Below the pieces are notes generated by a model that was not told the DNA's origin, ran no database searches, and worked only from the letters and a program-made list of their open reading frames with translations. A DNA stretch of 8,075 nucleotides from the NCBI GenBank assembly GCA_050694015.1, contig JBOGWY010000317.1, positions 1 to 8,075 of the forward strand, given 5' to 3'. This DNA is from JBOGWY01 sp050694015. Its GTDB lineage: Bacteria; Actinomycetota; CADDZG01; WHSQ01. Each line of letters begins with the position of its first letter. Position 1 is the first letter of the stretch. A program made the translations under genes and the position numbers. This document shows positions 1-5,377 of the stretch, piece after piece.

Positions 1-113
1 ACTACCGACCGCCTCGCCCGAGCCAGGATCAACCCTCCGCTCAGCCCGGCAGCGCCGCCGCCGACCACAACGACCTCGTACTCGTTTCCCAGCTCATCGG
101 TCATCTCGTTCAT
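1..113 (-). CDS. FAD/NAD(P)-dependent oxidoreductase, thioredoxin-reductase-like (N-terminal fragment)
   Basis: Only the first 37 codons are in the window; the gene runs off the left edge. After a short acidic leader (MNEMTDELGNEYE) comes a hydrophobic beta strand and a dinucleotide-binding loop, VVVVGGGAAGLSGG, with glycines 18, 20 and 23 forming GxGxxG. A helix ending in Arg-rich residues (ARARRS) follows. This is the FAD-binding Rossmann start of pyridine-nucleotide-disulfide oxidoreductases. The VVVVGGGAAGLS wording followed by an ARARR-type helix end is typical of the thioredoxin-reductase-like proteins common in Actinomycetota, which move electrons from NAD(P)H through FAD. Whether a redox-active CxxC follows cannot be seen. 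The ATG at 113 is chosen because GGAGGTG lies 7 nt upstream; the in-frame ATG at 104 would be too far from that site. The gene is divergent from the RTX-like gene. Family is well supported, exact substrate unknown. Confidence 0.8.
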   Translation of the reverse strand, partial: MNEMTDELGNEYEVVVVGGGAAGLSGGLILARARRSV

Positions 114-276
114 CTGGGACCACCTCCACGGGGACGATACGGGCAAGTGACTCGGGACGGACGAGCTCGCCGGTGGCAAGTCCCTTGTGGACCGGCCGCC
201 CGTTGTCTAGCTTCGCGTAGGAGTCAGACGCGGAATGGCCGGCTTCCCCGGAGTGGTTGGGAGCCGCGCGACGCAT
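94..276 (-). CDS. Possible small ORF upstream of the oxidoreductase (doubtful)
   Basis: A 60-codon ATG-to-TGA frame fills most of the gap between the two divergent genes and overlaps the oxidoreductase start by 20 bp. Third codon positions are mostly G or C over the middle of the frame, as in neighbouring genes. The product is hydrophilic, with no signal peptide, membrane segment or motif that I recognise. Its start is poorly supported: GGGAAG abuts the ATG, which is too close for a good ribosome site. It may equally be the untranslated leader and promoter region of one or both flanking genes. I list it only because it would otherwise be lost. Confidence 0.15.
   Translation of the reverse strand: MRRAAPNHSGEAGHSASDSYAKLDNGRPVHKGLATGELVRPESLARIVPVEVVPDERDDR
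121..127 (-). promoter_or_regulatory. Ribosome binding site of the FAD oxidoreductase gene
   Basis: On the minus strand this reads GGAGGTG, a near-complete Shine-Dalgarno sequence, 7 nt before the ATG at 113. It fixes the start of the partial oxidoreductase. It lies inside the weak minus-strand ORF 94-276, so if that ORF is translated the two would be coupled. Confidence 0.6.
185..213 (+). promoter_or_regulatory. Weak candidate promoter for the RTX-like gene
   Basis: TTGTGG (185-190) and TAGCTT (208-213) are 17 bp apart, the usual spacing for a housekeeping sigma factor, and lie about 100 bp before the GTG start. Both hexamers match the consensus only partly, and such matches arise by chance in a gap of this size. 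The gap 114-315 must hold promoters for two divergent genes; nothing better is visible on the plus strand. Confidence 0.2.
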
Positions 277-302
277 CTTCCCATCTCAACCGAATCGTCG
301 TT

Positions 303-309
303 AAGGGAG
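303..309 (+). promoter_or_regulatory. Ribosome binding site supporting a GTG start
   Basis: AAGGGAG sits 6 nt before the GTG at 316. The frame also contains an upstream ATG at 235, but that would add 27 residues in front of the signal peptide and has no comparable site. This motif decides the start. Confidence 0.6.
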
Positions 310-315
310 ATCAAT

Positions 316-1659
316 GTGGCTTGGAACAGAACCACCACCGTGGCGCTCGTGGTGGTGGTGATCGTGGCCCTTGTGCCCGCGGCCGCGGTCGCGGCGACCC
401 CAACATGCTTCGGGAAGCGAGCGACCATCGTCTCGAACAACCGCGACCCGAGGAAGTACACGGACTTGCGCGGAACGCGCGGTGACGATGTCATCGTCGG
501 GCGTGCCGGCAACGAGACGATCGCCGCGCTGGGTGGCGACGATCTGATCTGCGCGGGGGAGGGCGACGACTACATCAAGGCCGGGCCCGGCGACGATCTC
601 GTTCGGGGAGGCGGCAGCATCGATGACATCTGGGGTGGCGCCGGCCACGATGGGCTCTGGGGCGGTGAGGGCCCGGCCGAGGGTCTCCATGGTGATCGGG
701 GCAACGACCGGCTCTTCGGAGGTGGGGGGACCGAGGACTACCTCTTCGGCGGACCGGGCAACGACCGGCTCGACGGCGGGACTGGGGCCGACCTCGCGAT
801 GTACACCGAGTCGCCTCGTGGCATCAACGCGGATCTCCTCGCCGGCACCGCGACCGGTCATGGAAGCGATGACTTCGCTGCGATCGAGACTGTGTACGGG
901 TCGATCTTCGACGACGTGCTCTACGGCGACGACGATGCGAACACGCTCGCGGGCGGTCCCGGAAGCGACGAGCTGCACGGGCGCGGTGGGAACGACCGGC
1001 TCCGGAGCGGCAACGGCGGCGACGACCTCCTCGACGGCGGCGGGGGAGTCGACACCGCGAACTACTTCCTCGGGTGGTTTCCGGTTGCGGCCGACCTCAC
1101 CATGGGGGAAGCGGTCACCGCGGAGGGTGTCGACACACTCGTCGGGATCACCAACCTGGTCGGCTCGAAGGAGAACGACACCCTGATCGGAGACGCCGCC
1201 GACAACGTCATCCACGGGTCACGCGGTAGCGACGTGACCGACGGTGGCGCCGGGACCGATCTCGTCATCTTCCCGGACTCGTTCGAGCTCACTGTGGATC
1301 TCGTCGAAGGCACCGCCATCGAGGAGCGAGGTACGGACACTCTCGCGAACTTCGAGAACGTCGCCGGATCGTCATTCGGGGACACGATCACCGGCGACGG
1401 TGGACCGAACGTGATCTGGGGCGGTGGGGGCGCCGACAACTTGATCGGTGCCGCCGGCGATGACGTGTTGATCGGCGAACGCGGGCCCGACGGCGCCGAC
1501 GGAGGAGACGGCTCGGACGCCTGCGATGCAGAAACGGAGATCGCCTGCGAATCCGATCCATCGCTCCGACCACCCTCGCGCGCGCTCTACCCGTTCCCGC
1601 TGTGGGATCTCGACCAACGGCCTGCCCGTTCGCTCACAGCCCTTTGGCTACGTTACTGA
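316..1659 (+). CDS. Secreted RTX-like (hemolysin-type) calcium-binding repeat protein
   Basis: From GTG 316 the product has 447 residues. Residues 1-28 are a signal peptide: Arg5, a hydrophobic core ALVVVVIVALV, and an AVAA cleavage region. The mature protein opens with Cys31 (CFGKRATIV), a typical opening of actinobacterial hemolysin-type repeat proteins. Residues 53-160 and later blocks are full of GGxGxDxL nonapeptides such as AGEGDDYIK, GPGDDLVRG, RGNDRLFGG and GPGNDRLDGG, which in this family bind Ca2+ and fold as a parallel beta-roll outside the cell. Three longer modules with (V/A)DL..GTA...GxDTL..xENV.GS punctuate the array (residues 170-227, 257-315 and 325-383). Cys31, Cys79, Cys403 and Cys411 could form disulfides; the GSDACDAETEIACE segment is a common family ending. 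The remaining 30 or so residues are Pro/Arg-rich, match nothing I know, and overlap the convergent gene. No enzymatic domain or T1SS C-terminal signal is evident. Role unknown, probably structural or surface. Confidence 0.85.
   Translation: MAWNRTTTVALVVVVIVALVPAAAVAATPTCFGKRATIVSNNRDPRKYTDLRGTRGDDVIVGRAGNETIAALGGDDLICAGEGDDYIKAGPGDDLVRGGGSIDDIWGGAGHDGLWGGEGPAEGLHGDRGNDRLFGGGGTEDYLFGGPGNDRLDGGTGADLAMYTESPRGINADLLAGTATGHGSDDFAAIETVYGSIFDDVLYGDDDANTLAGGPGSDELHGRGGNDRLRSGNGGDDLLDGGGGVDTANYFLGWFPVAADLTMGEAVTAEGVDTLVGITNLVGSKENDTLIGDAADNVIHGSRGSDVTDGGAGTDLVIFPDSFELTVDLVEGTAIEERGTDTLANFENVAGSSFGDTITGDGGPNVIWGGGGADNLIGAAGDDVLIGERGPDGADGGDGSDACDAETEIACESDPSLRPPSRALYPFPLWDLDQRPARSLTALWLRY
823..1464 (+). 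repeat. Three diverged ~58-residue RTX spacer modules
   Basis: Protein-level repeats at 823-996, 1084-1260 and 1288-1464. Each has a DL strand, a G(T/E)A turn, a short variable loop, (D/V)DxxxxIEx(V/L), a GS step, then D(D/T)(V/L/I)xGDxxxNxxxGGxGxD. The copies are clearly related but diverged, so this is an old duplication, not a recent DNA tandem repeat. In related proteins these segments form the longer turns of the beta-roll. Confidence 0.6.
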
Positions 1660-2575
1660 CGGTCTCTAGATCGCGGTCGCCGGTAACGAGGTACGACAGC
1701 GCGAAGCGTTCCCTGCGCTCACGGAGCAGGTCGCGGATCTCGTCGCGCGAGCCGATGAAGATCGTCGGCATGGTCCAGACGTCCTCCGCGGTAACACCGC
1801 TCCAACCTCTTTCCTGGATCAGGCGTTCGGTCGCCTCACGCTTGCGATCGGTGATCTGTATCGTCACGAACGCGCAGATCTCGAGCTCCGCGAAGCGTTG
1901 CGGTCCCGCCTCACGACGAACGACCTCGACCTTGCGATCGAACGCTTCGGGCAAGCGGTCGGCCGCGCTCTCAGCGTCGTCGGGGCTGCGTATCGGTGCG
2001 GGCAACACTCCTATGACGTCGGCGACGCGCGCCGCAAAGGCGAGCATCTTCGGTCCGCCGCCTCCGATCAGCAGCGGGGGAGGTTGCGCGGGTCGCAGGT
2101 CGAGCGACAGACCGGCGATGGAGTAGTGCTCGCCTTCGAAGCGCACGGTTTCGCCCGCGAGCAACGACTTGATGACATGCACCGACTCCTGAAGGCGTGC
2201 GATGCGGGTGCGCGGGAGGTCGAAGGCCAGTCCCGCGGCGCGGAACTCCGGCTCGAACCATCCCGCTCCCATCCCGAGTTCGAAACGGCCGCCCGATAGA
2301 TCGGCCAGCGTCGCTGCTTCCTGTGCGACCACCGCCGGATGGCGGAAGTCGTTCGCCAAGACCATCGTGCCGACCCGCAGGCGATCGGTCGATGCCGCGG
2401 CCGTCGCCAGCGCACTGAACGGCGCCCACTGGGGGCCGAGAGCAGACGCAGAAAGATGATCGCGGACGAGGAACACGTCGATCCCGCCGTCTTCGATCCG
2501 TCGCACGTGATCGATCCACAGGCGGCCGGACGATGGCATCTCATTGACGACGCCGAATCGGATCTGTCCAGCCAT
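1634..2575 (-). CDS. F420-dependent LLM-class oxidoreductase (MSMEG_2516-like)
   Basis: A 313-residue luciferase-like monooxygenase (LLM) TIM-barrel protein of normal full length. It opens with IRFGVV, the first barrel strand. The family core is residues 70-111: TMVLANDFRHPAVVAQEAA, then TLADLSGGRFELGMGAGW with FEPEF after it. PPLLIGGGGPKML (about 167-178) and IFIGSRDEI (about 272-280) match the later phosphate-binding and C-terminal barrel parts. The NDFRHP wording recalls the MSMEG_2516 subgroup of probable F420-dependent enzymes, from memory. Such enzymes use reduced coenzyme F420 for hydride transfer in the cytoplasm; the substrate cannot be predicted. The ATG at 2575 lies 13 bp after the stop of the PH-like gene with no Shine-Dalgarno sequence between (the leader is C/G only), so translation probably depends on coupling. 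The 3' end overlaps the RTX-like gene on the other strand by 26 bp. Confidence 0.88.
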   Translation of the reverse strand: MAGQIRFGVVNEMPSSGRLWIDHVRRIEDGGIDVFLVRDHLSASALGPQWAPFSALATAAASTDRLRVGTMVLANDFRHPAVVAQEAATLADLSGGRFELGMGAGWFEPEFRAAGLAFDLPRTRIARLQESVHVIKSLLAGETVRFEGEHYSIAGLSLDLRPAQPPPLLIGGGGPKMLAFAARVADVIGVLPAPIRSPDDAESAADRLPEAFDRKVEVVRREAGPQRFAELEICAFVTIQITDRKREATERLIQERGWSGVTAEDVWTMPTIFIGSRDEIRDLLRERRERFALSYLVTGDRDLETVSNVAKGL

Positions 2576-2588
2576 CCGGGGGGCGGCG

Positions 2589-3053
2589 CTACGCGGTGGA
2601 TCCCGGCTTCACCCCTGCGAACGCGGAGACGAAGTCATCGACCTTCTCGAGCTTGGCGCACTCGACCTGGACCGCCGAGCCGTCGTTGAACCCGAACGTC
2701 ACCTTGTTCGTCAGGCCCTTGTCGACGCCGAGCGACGCGACCTGATCGAGCAGGAACTCGCCGATGAGGTCCTTGGGTTTGCCCGTGAACGTGTAGTCGT
2801 AGATCAACAGCCGCCGATCGGTGAGTCCCACCGCGGACCTAACGGCCGGCCAGCTCGCCGCCGCGGAGCCTTCGGTTTGCTGTGCGGCCCCCTTCTTGGC
2901 CTGGCGGTCGGCAACGACCGCACCGACCGCGCCACCGATGCCCACCCCGAGCGTGGTGCCCCGAGGCATCGTTCGGATCGCGGCCAGCAGACGTTCCCCA
3001 GGTTCCATCACCTCTCCGGCCTTGCCTCGAAGCTTGTCGGTGTACCCGCCCAT
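2589..3053 (-). CDS. Small PH-like (GRAM/YokE-type) domain protein with glycine-rich segment
   Basis: From ATG 3053 the product has 154 residues. This start has AGGAG 5 nt upstream; the longer frame begins with TTG at 3122 inside the promoter-like region and is rejected. Residues 1-30 are charged (KLRGKAGEVMEPGERLLAAI), with the GE-R-LAA wording often found before bacterial PH domains. Residues 32-50 (GTTLGVGIGGAVGAVVADR) are glycine-zipper-like and could insert in or lie on a membrane. Residues 74-146 fit a bacterial PH-like fold: VGLTDRRLLIYDYTFTGKPK, then EFLLDQVASLGV, a beta hairpin VTFGFNDGSAVQVEC and a closing helix KVDDFVSAF. This resembles YokE/GRAM-type PH-like domains, by pattern only. 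No catalytic motif is visible. It probably heads a two-gene operon with the F420 enzyme 13 bp downstream. Function unknown. Confidence 0.75.
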   Translation of the reverse strand: MGGYTDKLRGKAGEVMEPGERLLAAIRTMPRGTTLGVGIGGAVGAVVADRQAKKGAAQQTEGSAAASWPAVRSAVGLTDRRLLIYDYTFTGKPKDLIGEFLLDQVASLGVDKGLTNKVTFGFNDGSAVQVECAKLEKVDDFVSAFAGVKPGSTA

Positions 3054-3058
3054 GCGGT

Positions 3059-3063
3059 CTCCT
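3059..3063 (-). promoter_or_regulatory. Ribosome binding site deciding the PH-like gene start
   Basis: AGGAG on the minus strand, within a purine-rich run (GAGAGAGGAGA), 5 nt before ATG 3053. It supports this start over the TTG-initiated longer frame. Confidence 0.55.
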
Positions 3064-3092
3064 CTCTCTCGGTCCGCCGGCGCGGCGGCCTC

Positions 3093-3122
3093 GATGTAGC
3101 CGTAAACGAGGCGAGCAGTCAA
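3093..3122 (-). promoter_or_regulatory. Candidate promoter for the PH-like gene and F420 oxidoreductase
   Basis: On the minus strand, TTGACT (3122-3117) and TACATC (3098-3093) are separated by 18 bp. A transcript would start near 3086, giving a leader of about 33 nt that includes the AGGAG before ATG 3053. The -35 is close to TTGACA; the -10 is weaker. It sits in the 87-bp gap after dinB, so the pair can probably be expressed apart from dinB. Confidence 0.4.
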
Positions 3123-3140
3123 TGGGGTTGACGCGACGAT

Positions 3141-4331
3141 TCAGTCGGGGAGCAAGGGGACCGACAGCCCCGGATCGCGTCCGAGGAGCACGGCGCGCGT
3201 GACGACCGACGAGCCGTACCGCTCGCGCAGGTCGTCGAGCGCGGCGTCGACGCCGGGCACCCAGCGGCGGTCGAAGGGCAGCGCGAGCTGGACGGCCGAA
3301 TCATGGTCGAGGTTCGTGAGCGTCAGCCCGATGAGCGTGATGCCGCGCGTTCGGATCAGCGGCGTCGCCTCCCTCACGAGATCACGAGCGGTGGCGAGGA
3401 TCGTCTGGGTTTGCGCCGTCGCTTGGGGAAGGGTGTACGAGCGCGTGGCTCGGGTGAGGTCGTCGAACCGCAGACGGAGGATGACGGTGCGGCACACGCG
3501 CCGCGCCGCGCGCAGCCGCCGCGTGAGACGATCGACGATCCCCACCAGAACGACGTCCAGCGACGCGGCCGATTTGGGCCCTCGTCCGATCGCGCGTTGC
3601 GATCCCATCGAACGGCGCCGCCGGCCGACCTGGACGGGACGAGGGTCGCGGTTGTGCGCGAGCGCGTGGATGTGCCGGCCCGACGCGCGCCCCAGCATCT
3701 GTACCAGCGTCTGCTCACCGAGGGCTGCGACCTGCGCAACGGTAGTGATCCCGGCGGTGCGGAGTTTCTTGCCTGTCACCGCCCCCACTCCCCACAGCGC
3801 TTCGACCGGGAGAGGATGGAGGAAGCCCAGCTCGTCGTCGGGGGGGACGACCAGGAGGCCGTCGGGTTTTGACACACCGCTGGCGACCTTGGCGAGGAAC
3901 TTCGTCCGCGCGACGCCGACCGAGACCGGCAGTCCGACGCGTTCGCGTACCTCCCGACGAAGGCGCGTCGCGATCTCCAGCGGGCCCCCCGACAGCCGGC
4001 GCAACCCGCGCACGTCGAGGAACGCTTCGTCGATCGAGAGACCTTCGACGAGACCCGAGATGTCGTCGAACACCTCGAAGAGCGCCTTGCTGGCCTCGGA
4101 GTAGGCCGACATGCGGGCCGGGACGACGATCGCATCGGGGCACAGCCGCCGCGCCCGGCCGACCGGCATCGGCGTCCGCACGCCGTAGGCCTTGGCTTCG
4201 TAGCTGGCGGCGAGCACGATGCCCGGCCCCACGATGAGGGGGCGACCGCGGAGCGACGGGTCGTCCCGTTGCTCGACCGAGGCATAGAACGAATCGACGT
4301 CGGCGTGGAGGATCCCAGGCTGTTCGGGCAT
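3141..4331 (-). CDS. dinB: DNA polymerase IV, Y-family translesion polymerase
   Basis: From ATG 4331 the product has 396 residues and is complete. Catalytic motifs are intact: HADVDSFYASVE (Asp11, with Tyr16 at the steric-gate position that excludes ribonucleotides) and LSIDEAFLDV (Asp101 and Glu102). These acids hold the two catalytic metal ions. LPVSVGVARTKFLAKVAS and KPDGLLVV follow in the palm and fingers. LWGVGAVTGKKL (179-190) is the thumb helix-hairpin-helix. RRRRSMGSQRAIG (237-249) begins the little-finger domain. QLALPF (348-353) is a beta-clamp-binding motif, followed by about 43 residues ending in AVLLGRDPG, usual for actinobacterial homologues. It copies across damaged bases in the cytoplasm with low fidelity. 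The open frame extends 75 codons upstream, but that part overlaps the DUF664 gene and lacks family similarity. A LexA palindrome touches the ATG and no Shine-Dalgarno sequence is present, so the mRNA is probably leaderless or nearly so. Confidence 0.95.
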   Translation of the reverse strand: MPEQPGILHADVDSFYASVEQRDDPSLRGRPLIVGPGIVLAASYEAKAYGVRTPMPVGRARRLCPDAIVVPARMSAYSEASKALFEVFDDISGLVEGLSIDEAFLDVRGLRRLSGGPLEIATRLRREVRERVGLPVSVGVARTKFLAKVASGVSKPDGLLVVPPDDELGFLHPLPVEALWGVGAVTGKKLRTAGITTVAQVAALGEQTLVQMLGRASGRHIHALAHNRDPRPVQVGRRRRSMGSQRAIGRGPKSAASLDVVLVGIVDRLTRRLRAARRVCRTVILRLRFDDLTRATRSYTLPQATAQTQTILATARDLVREATPLIRTRGITLIGLTLTNLDHDSAVQLALPFDRRWVPGVDAALDDLRERYGSSVVTRAVLLGRDPGLSVPLLPD

Positions 4332-4345
4332 CGAACATATGTTCG
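4332..4345 (-). promoter_or_regulatory. LexA-binding SOS box of dinB
   Basis: CGAACATATGTTCG is a perfect 14-bp palindrome that fits the actinobacterial/Gram-positive LexA consensus (CGAAC, four bases, GTTCG). It ends at the base directly before the dinB ATG. LexA bound here would cover the transcription start region, so dinB should be repressed until RecA-stimulated LexA cleavage after DNA damage. I saw no second SOS box in the window. A -10 such as TATGCG (4349-4344) is possible but not convincing. Confidence 0.85.
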
Positions 4346-4378
4346 CATACCTGAGGCCCCGGGTGCCGGGCCTTGCGG

Positions 4379-4912
4379 CTAGTCGCCCGTGGAGCCGTCG
4401 ATGCGCTCGCGCAGGAAGTCTGCGTGGCCGTTGTGGCGCGCGTACTCCTCGATCATGTGGAGATAGATCCAGCGGAGGTTCATCGGGGGCCGTGGATCCT
4501 TGTCGCCCGACGGGATGACATCGTCGAGATGCTTGCCGCGCACCGCGGCTTTGCACTCCTCGATCTCGGCCCGGAACGCGTCGAGCGTCTCGGCCGCATC
4601 GGCGTCGTCGGTGTCGTTGAAGTCGGCGTCGTTATCGGTTTCGTAGCTGAAGACGTAGCCGATCGCCTGCCCGCCACCGCGGATGCGAAACCATCCGCGC
4701 TCGACCTCGGTCATATGGCGGACGAGCCCGAGCAACGACAGCGTGGACGGCGGCACCGCCCGCTCCCTCAGCTGCTCCGCGGACAGCCCCGCGCACTTCA
4801 TCAACAGCGTGGCGCGGTGGAAATCGAGCCAGGATTCCATCGCCGCGCGCTCGCCGAGTTGGCGGCCCGGGTCCGTGCGCTCGACCGGCGGCGCGGCCCA
4901 GGTATCTGACAT
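4379..4912 (-). CDS. DUF664 / DinB-fold superfamily protein (not polymerase IV)
   Basis: A 177-residue protein of normal family length. Despite the name, the DinB-fold (DinB/YfiT/DUF664) superfamily is unrelated to polymerase IV; it forms a four-helix bundle that usually binds a metal through three histidines. Helix 1 holds ESWLDFHRATLLMKCAGLS; LSLLGLVRHMTEVERGWF (58-75) carries His66; and LRWIYLHMIEEYARHNGHAD (146-165) carries His152, His160 and His163, the most conserved part of DUF664 proteins. Family relatives include mycothiol-, bacillithiol- and glutathione-dependent enzymes, so a thiol-transfer or detoxification role is possible; the substrate is not evident. The acidic insert DNDADFNDTDDADAAE (about 93-108) looks flexible. 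A weak TAAGG lies 8 nt before ATG 4912. The stop is 47 bp before dinB, so transcripts may run into dinB. Its start codon is only 30 bp from the divergent ATL gene. Confidence 0.88.
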   Translation of the reverse strand: MSDTWAAPPVERTDPGRQLGERAAMESWLDFHRATLLMKCAGLSAEQLRERAVPPSTLSLLGLVRHMTEVERGWFRIRGGGQAIGYVFSYETDNDADFNDTDDADAAETLDAFRAEIEECKAAVRGKHLDDVIPSGDKDPRPPMNLRWIYLHMIEEYARHNGHADFLRERIDGSTGD

Positions 4913-4942
4913 GTCGCCAACCTTAGAGGGAGGATCGCAGTC

Positions 4943-5209
4943 ATGGACACCTCATTCGAGAAGGCGGTGATCAGAACGATCCGACGGCTGCGGCCCGGTG
5001 AGGTCGCGTCGTACGGAGAGATCGCCGAGGAGGCTGGTTTCCCACGCGCCGCGCGCGCGGTCGGGACGTTGCTGTCGCGCCGCGACGGACTGCCGTGGTG
5101 GCGCGTCGTGCGCGCCGACGGACGCCTCGTGTCTCCGAAGGAGAAGGAACAGGCGCGCCTGCTCAGACGGGAAGGCGTGAAGATCGTCGGGGACCGGGTC
5201 GTGAGCTAG
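4943..5209 (+). CDS. Alkyltransferase-like (ATL) DNA lesion-binding protein, MGMT family
   Basis: An 88-residue protein covering only the DNA-binding half of O6-alkylguanine-DNA alkyltransferases. Visible landmarks are FEKAVIRTIRRLRPGEVASYGEIA (helix and Tyr24 of the base-flipping region), PRAARAVGTLL (Arg38, equivalent to the arginine finger, followed by AVG) and LPWWRVVRADGRL. In active enzymes the last is PCHRV with the alkyl-accepting Cys; here it is PWWR (51-54), and the whole protein has no Cys. It therefore cannot repair by alkyl transfer. Known ATLs bind O6-alkylguanine, flip it out and hand it to nucleotide excision repair, so that is the likely role. GGGAGG ends 9 nt before ATG 4943, a good start. 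It is divergent from DUF664/dinB, which suggests a shared DNA-damage context. The 3' end is followed by a 168-bp regulatory gap. Confidence 0.9.
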   Translation: MDTSFEKAVIRTIRRLRPGEVASYGEIAEEAGFPRAARAVGTLLSRRDGLPWWRVVRADGRLVSPKEKEQARLLRREGVKIVGDRVVS

Positions 5210-5242
5210 TCGTTCCCCCGAGACTAGTTATCCGAAAATGTG

Positions 5243-5275
5243 TCCGAGATCCGTCGGATTCATTTGGGCCTTTTA
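5243..5275 (+). terminator. Weak candidate terminator after the ATL gene
   Basis: TCCGA (5243-5247) pairs with TCGGA (5254-5258) around a 6-nt loop, followed by T-rich sequence (TTCATTT, then CCTTTTAG). The stem is only 5 bp and the T tract is interrupted, so this is at best weak. It is the only hairpin between the ATL stop and the promoter-like elements of the propeller gene. Confidence 0.2.
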
Positions 5276-5300
5276 GACGGACTTATTCCGATACATCCCC

Positions 5301-5329
5301 TTGCATCGCTAGTCCGTGTGGACTAGACA
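5301..5329 (+). promoter_or_regulatory. Candidate promoter of the LVIVD propeller gene
   Basis: TTGCAT (5301-5306) and TAGACA (5324-5329) are 17 bp apart, near actinobacterial housekeeping hexamers. A transcript from about 5336 would have a leader of about 42 nt containing GGGAGGAG. The palindrome at 5309-5326 lies in the spacer and runs into the -10. This part of the gap is visibly AT-richer than the flanking genes. Confidence 0.4.
5309..5326. promoter_or_regulatory. Perfect palindrome, candidate operator upstream of the propeller gene
   Basis: CTAGTCC-GTGT-GGACTAG is a perfect 7+7 bp inverted repeat with a 4-bp centre. The half-site GACTAG occurs again at 5222-5227 in the same gap. Its position between the candidate -35 and -10 is that expected for a repressor operator. 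As RNA it would be a weak hairpin without a T tract, so a DNA-protein site is the better reading. The regulator is unknown. Confidence 0.45.
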
Positions 5330-5357
5330 CTTCCTTGTCGTTCGACGACGAGCGACC

Positions 5358-5372
5358 GGGAGGAGAAAGGGG
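5358..5372 (+). promoter_or_regulatory. Ribosome binding region of the LVIVD propeller gene
   Basis: A purine-rich run contains two possible Shine-Dalgarno sequences: GGGAGGAG (5358-5365, 12 nt from the ATG) and AAAGGGG (5366-5372, 5 nt). Either supports ATG 5378. Confidence 0.5.
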
Positions 5373-5377
5373 TTGGG

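Noticed and set aside
235..315. Upstream ATG start for the RTX-like protein
   Set aside because: It would place 27 residues before the signal peptide and lacks a ribosome site; GTG 316 has AAGGGAG 6 nt upstream.
349..360. GTGGTGGTGGTG simple repeat
   Set aside because: It only encodes the Val run in the signal peptide core; four units are not enough to suggest a phase-variable tract.
301..1215. Long minus-strand frame (304 codons) opposite the RTX-like gene
   Set aside because: It is an antisense shadow of the Gly/Asp-rich repeats, which leave the opposite frame free of stops; the Val/Glu/Ala-rich product has no family features.
3054..3122. TTG-initiated 23-residue extension of the PH-like protein
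   Set aside because: The TTG overlaps the candidate -35, while ATG 3053 has a well-placed AGGAG.
3199..4104. Plus-strand 301-codon frame opposite dinB
   Set aside because: The product is Arg/Ser/Pro/Thr-rich low-complexity sequence typical of antisense frames in high-GC DNA, while the minus strand holds a complete polymerase IV.
4332..4556. 75-codon N-terminal extension of dinB
   Set aside because: It runs antisense-free into the DUF664 coding region in another frame, has no similarity to polymerase IV, and the family start HADVDSFY lies directly after the ATG at 4331.
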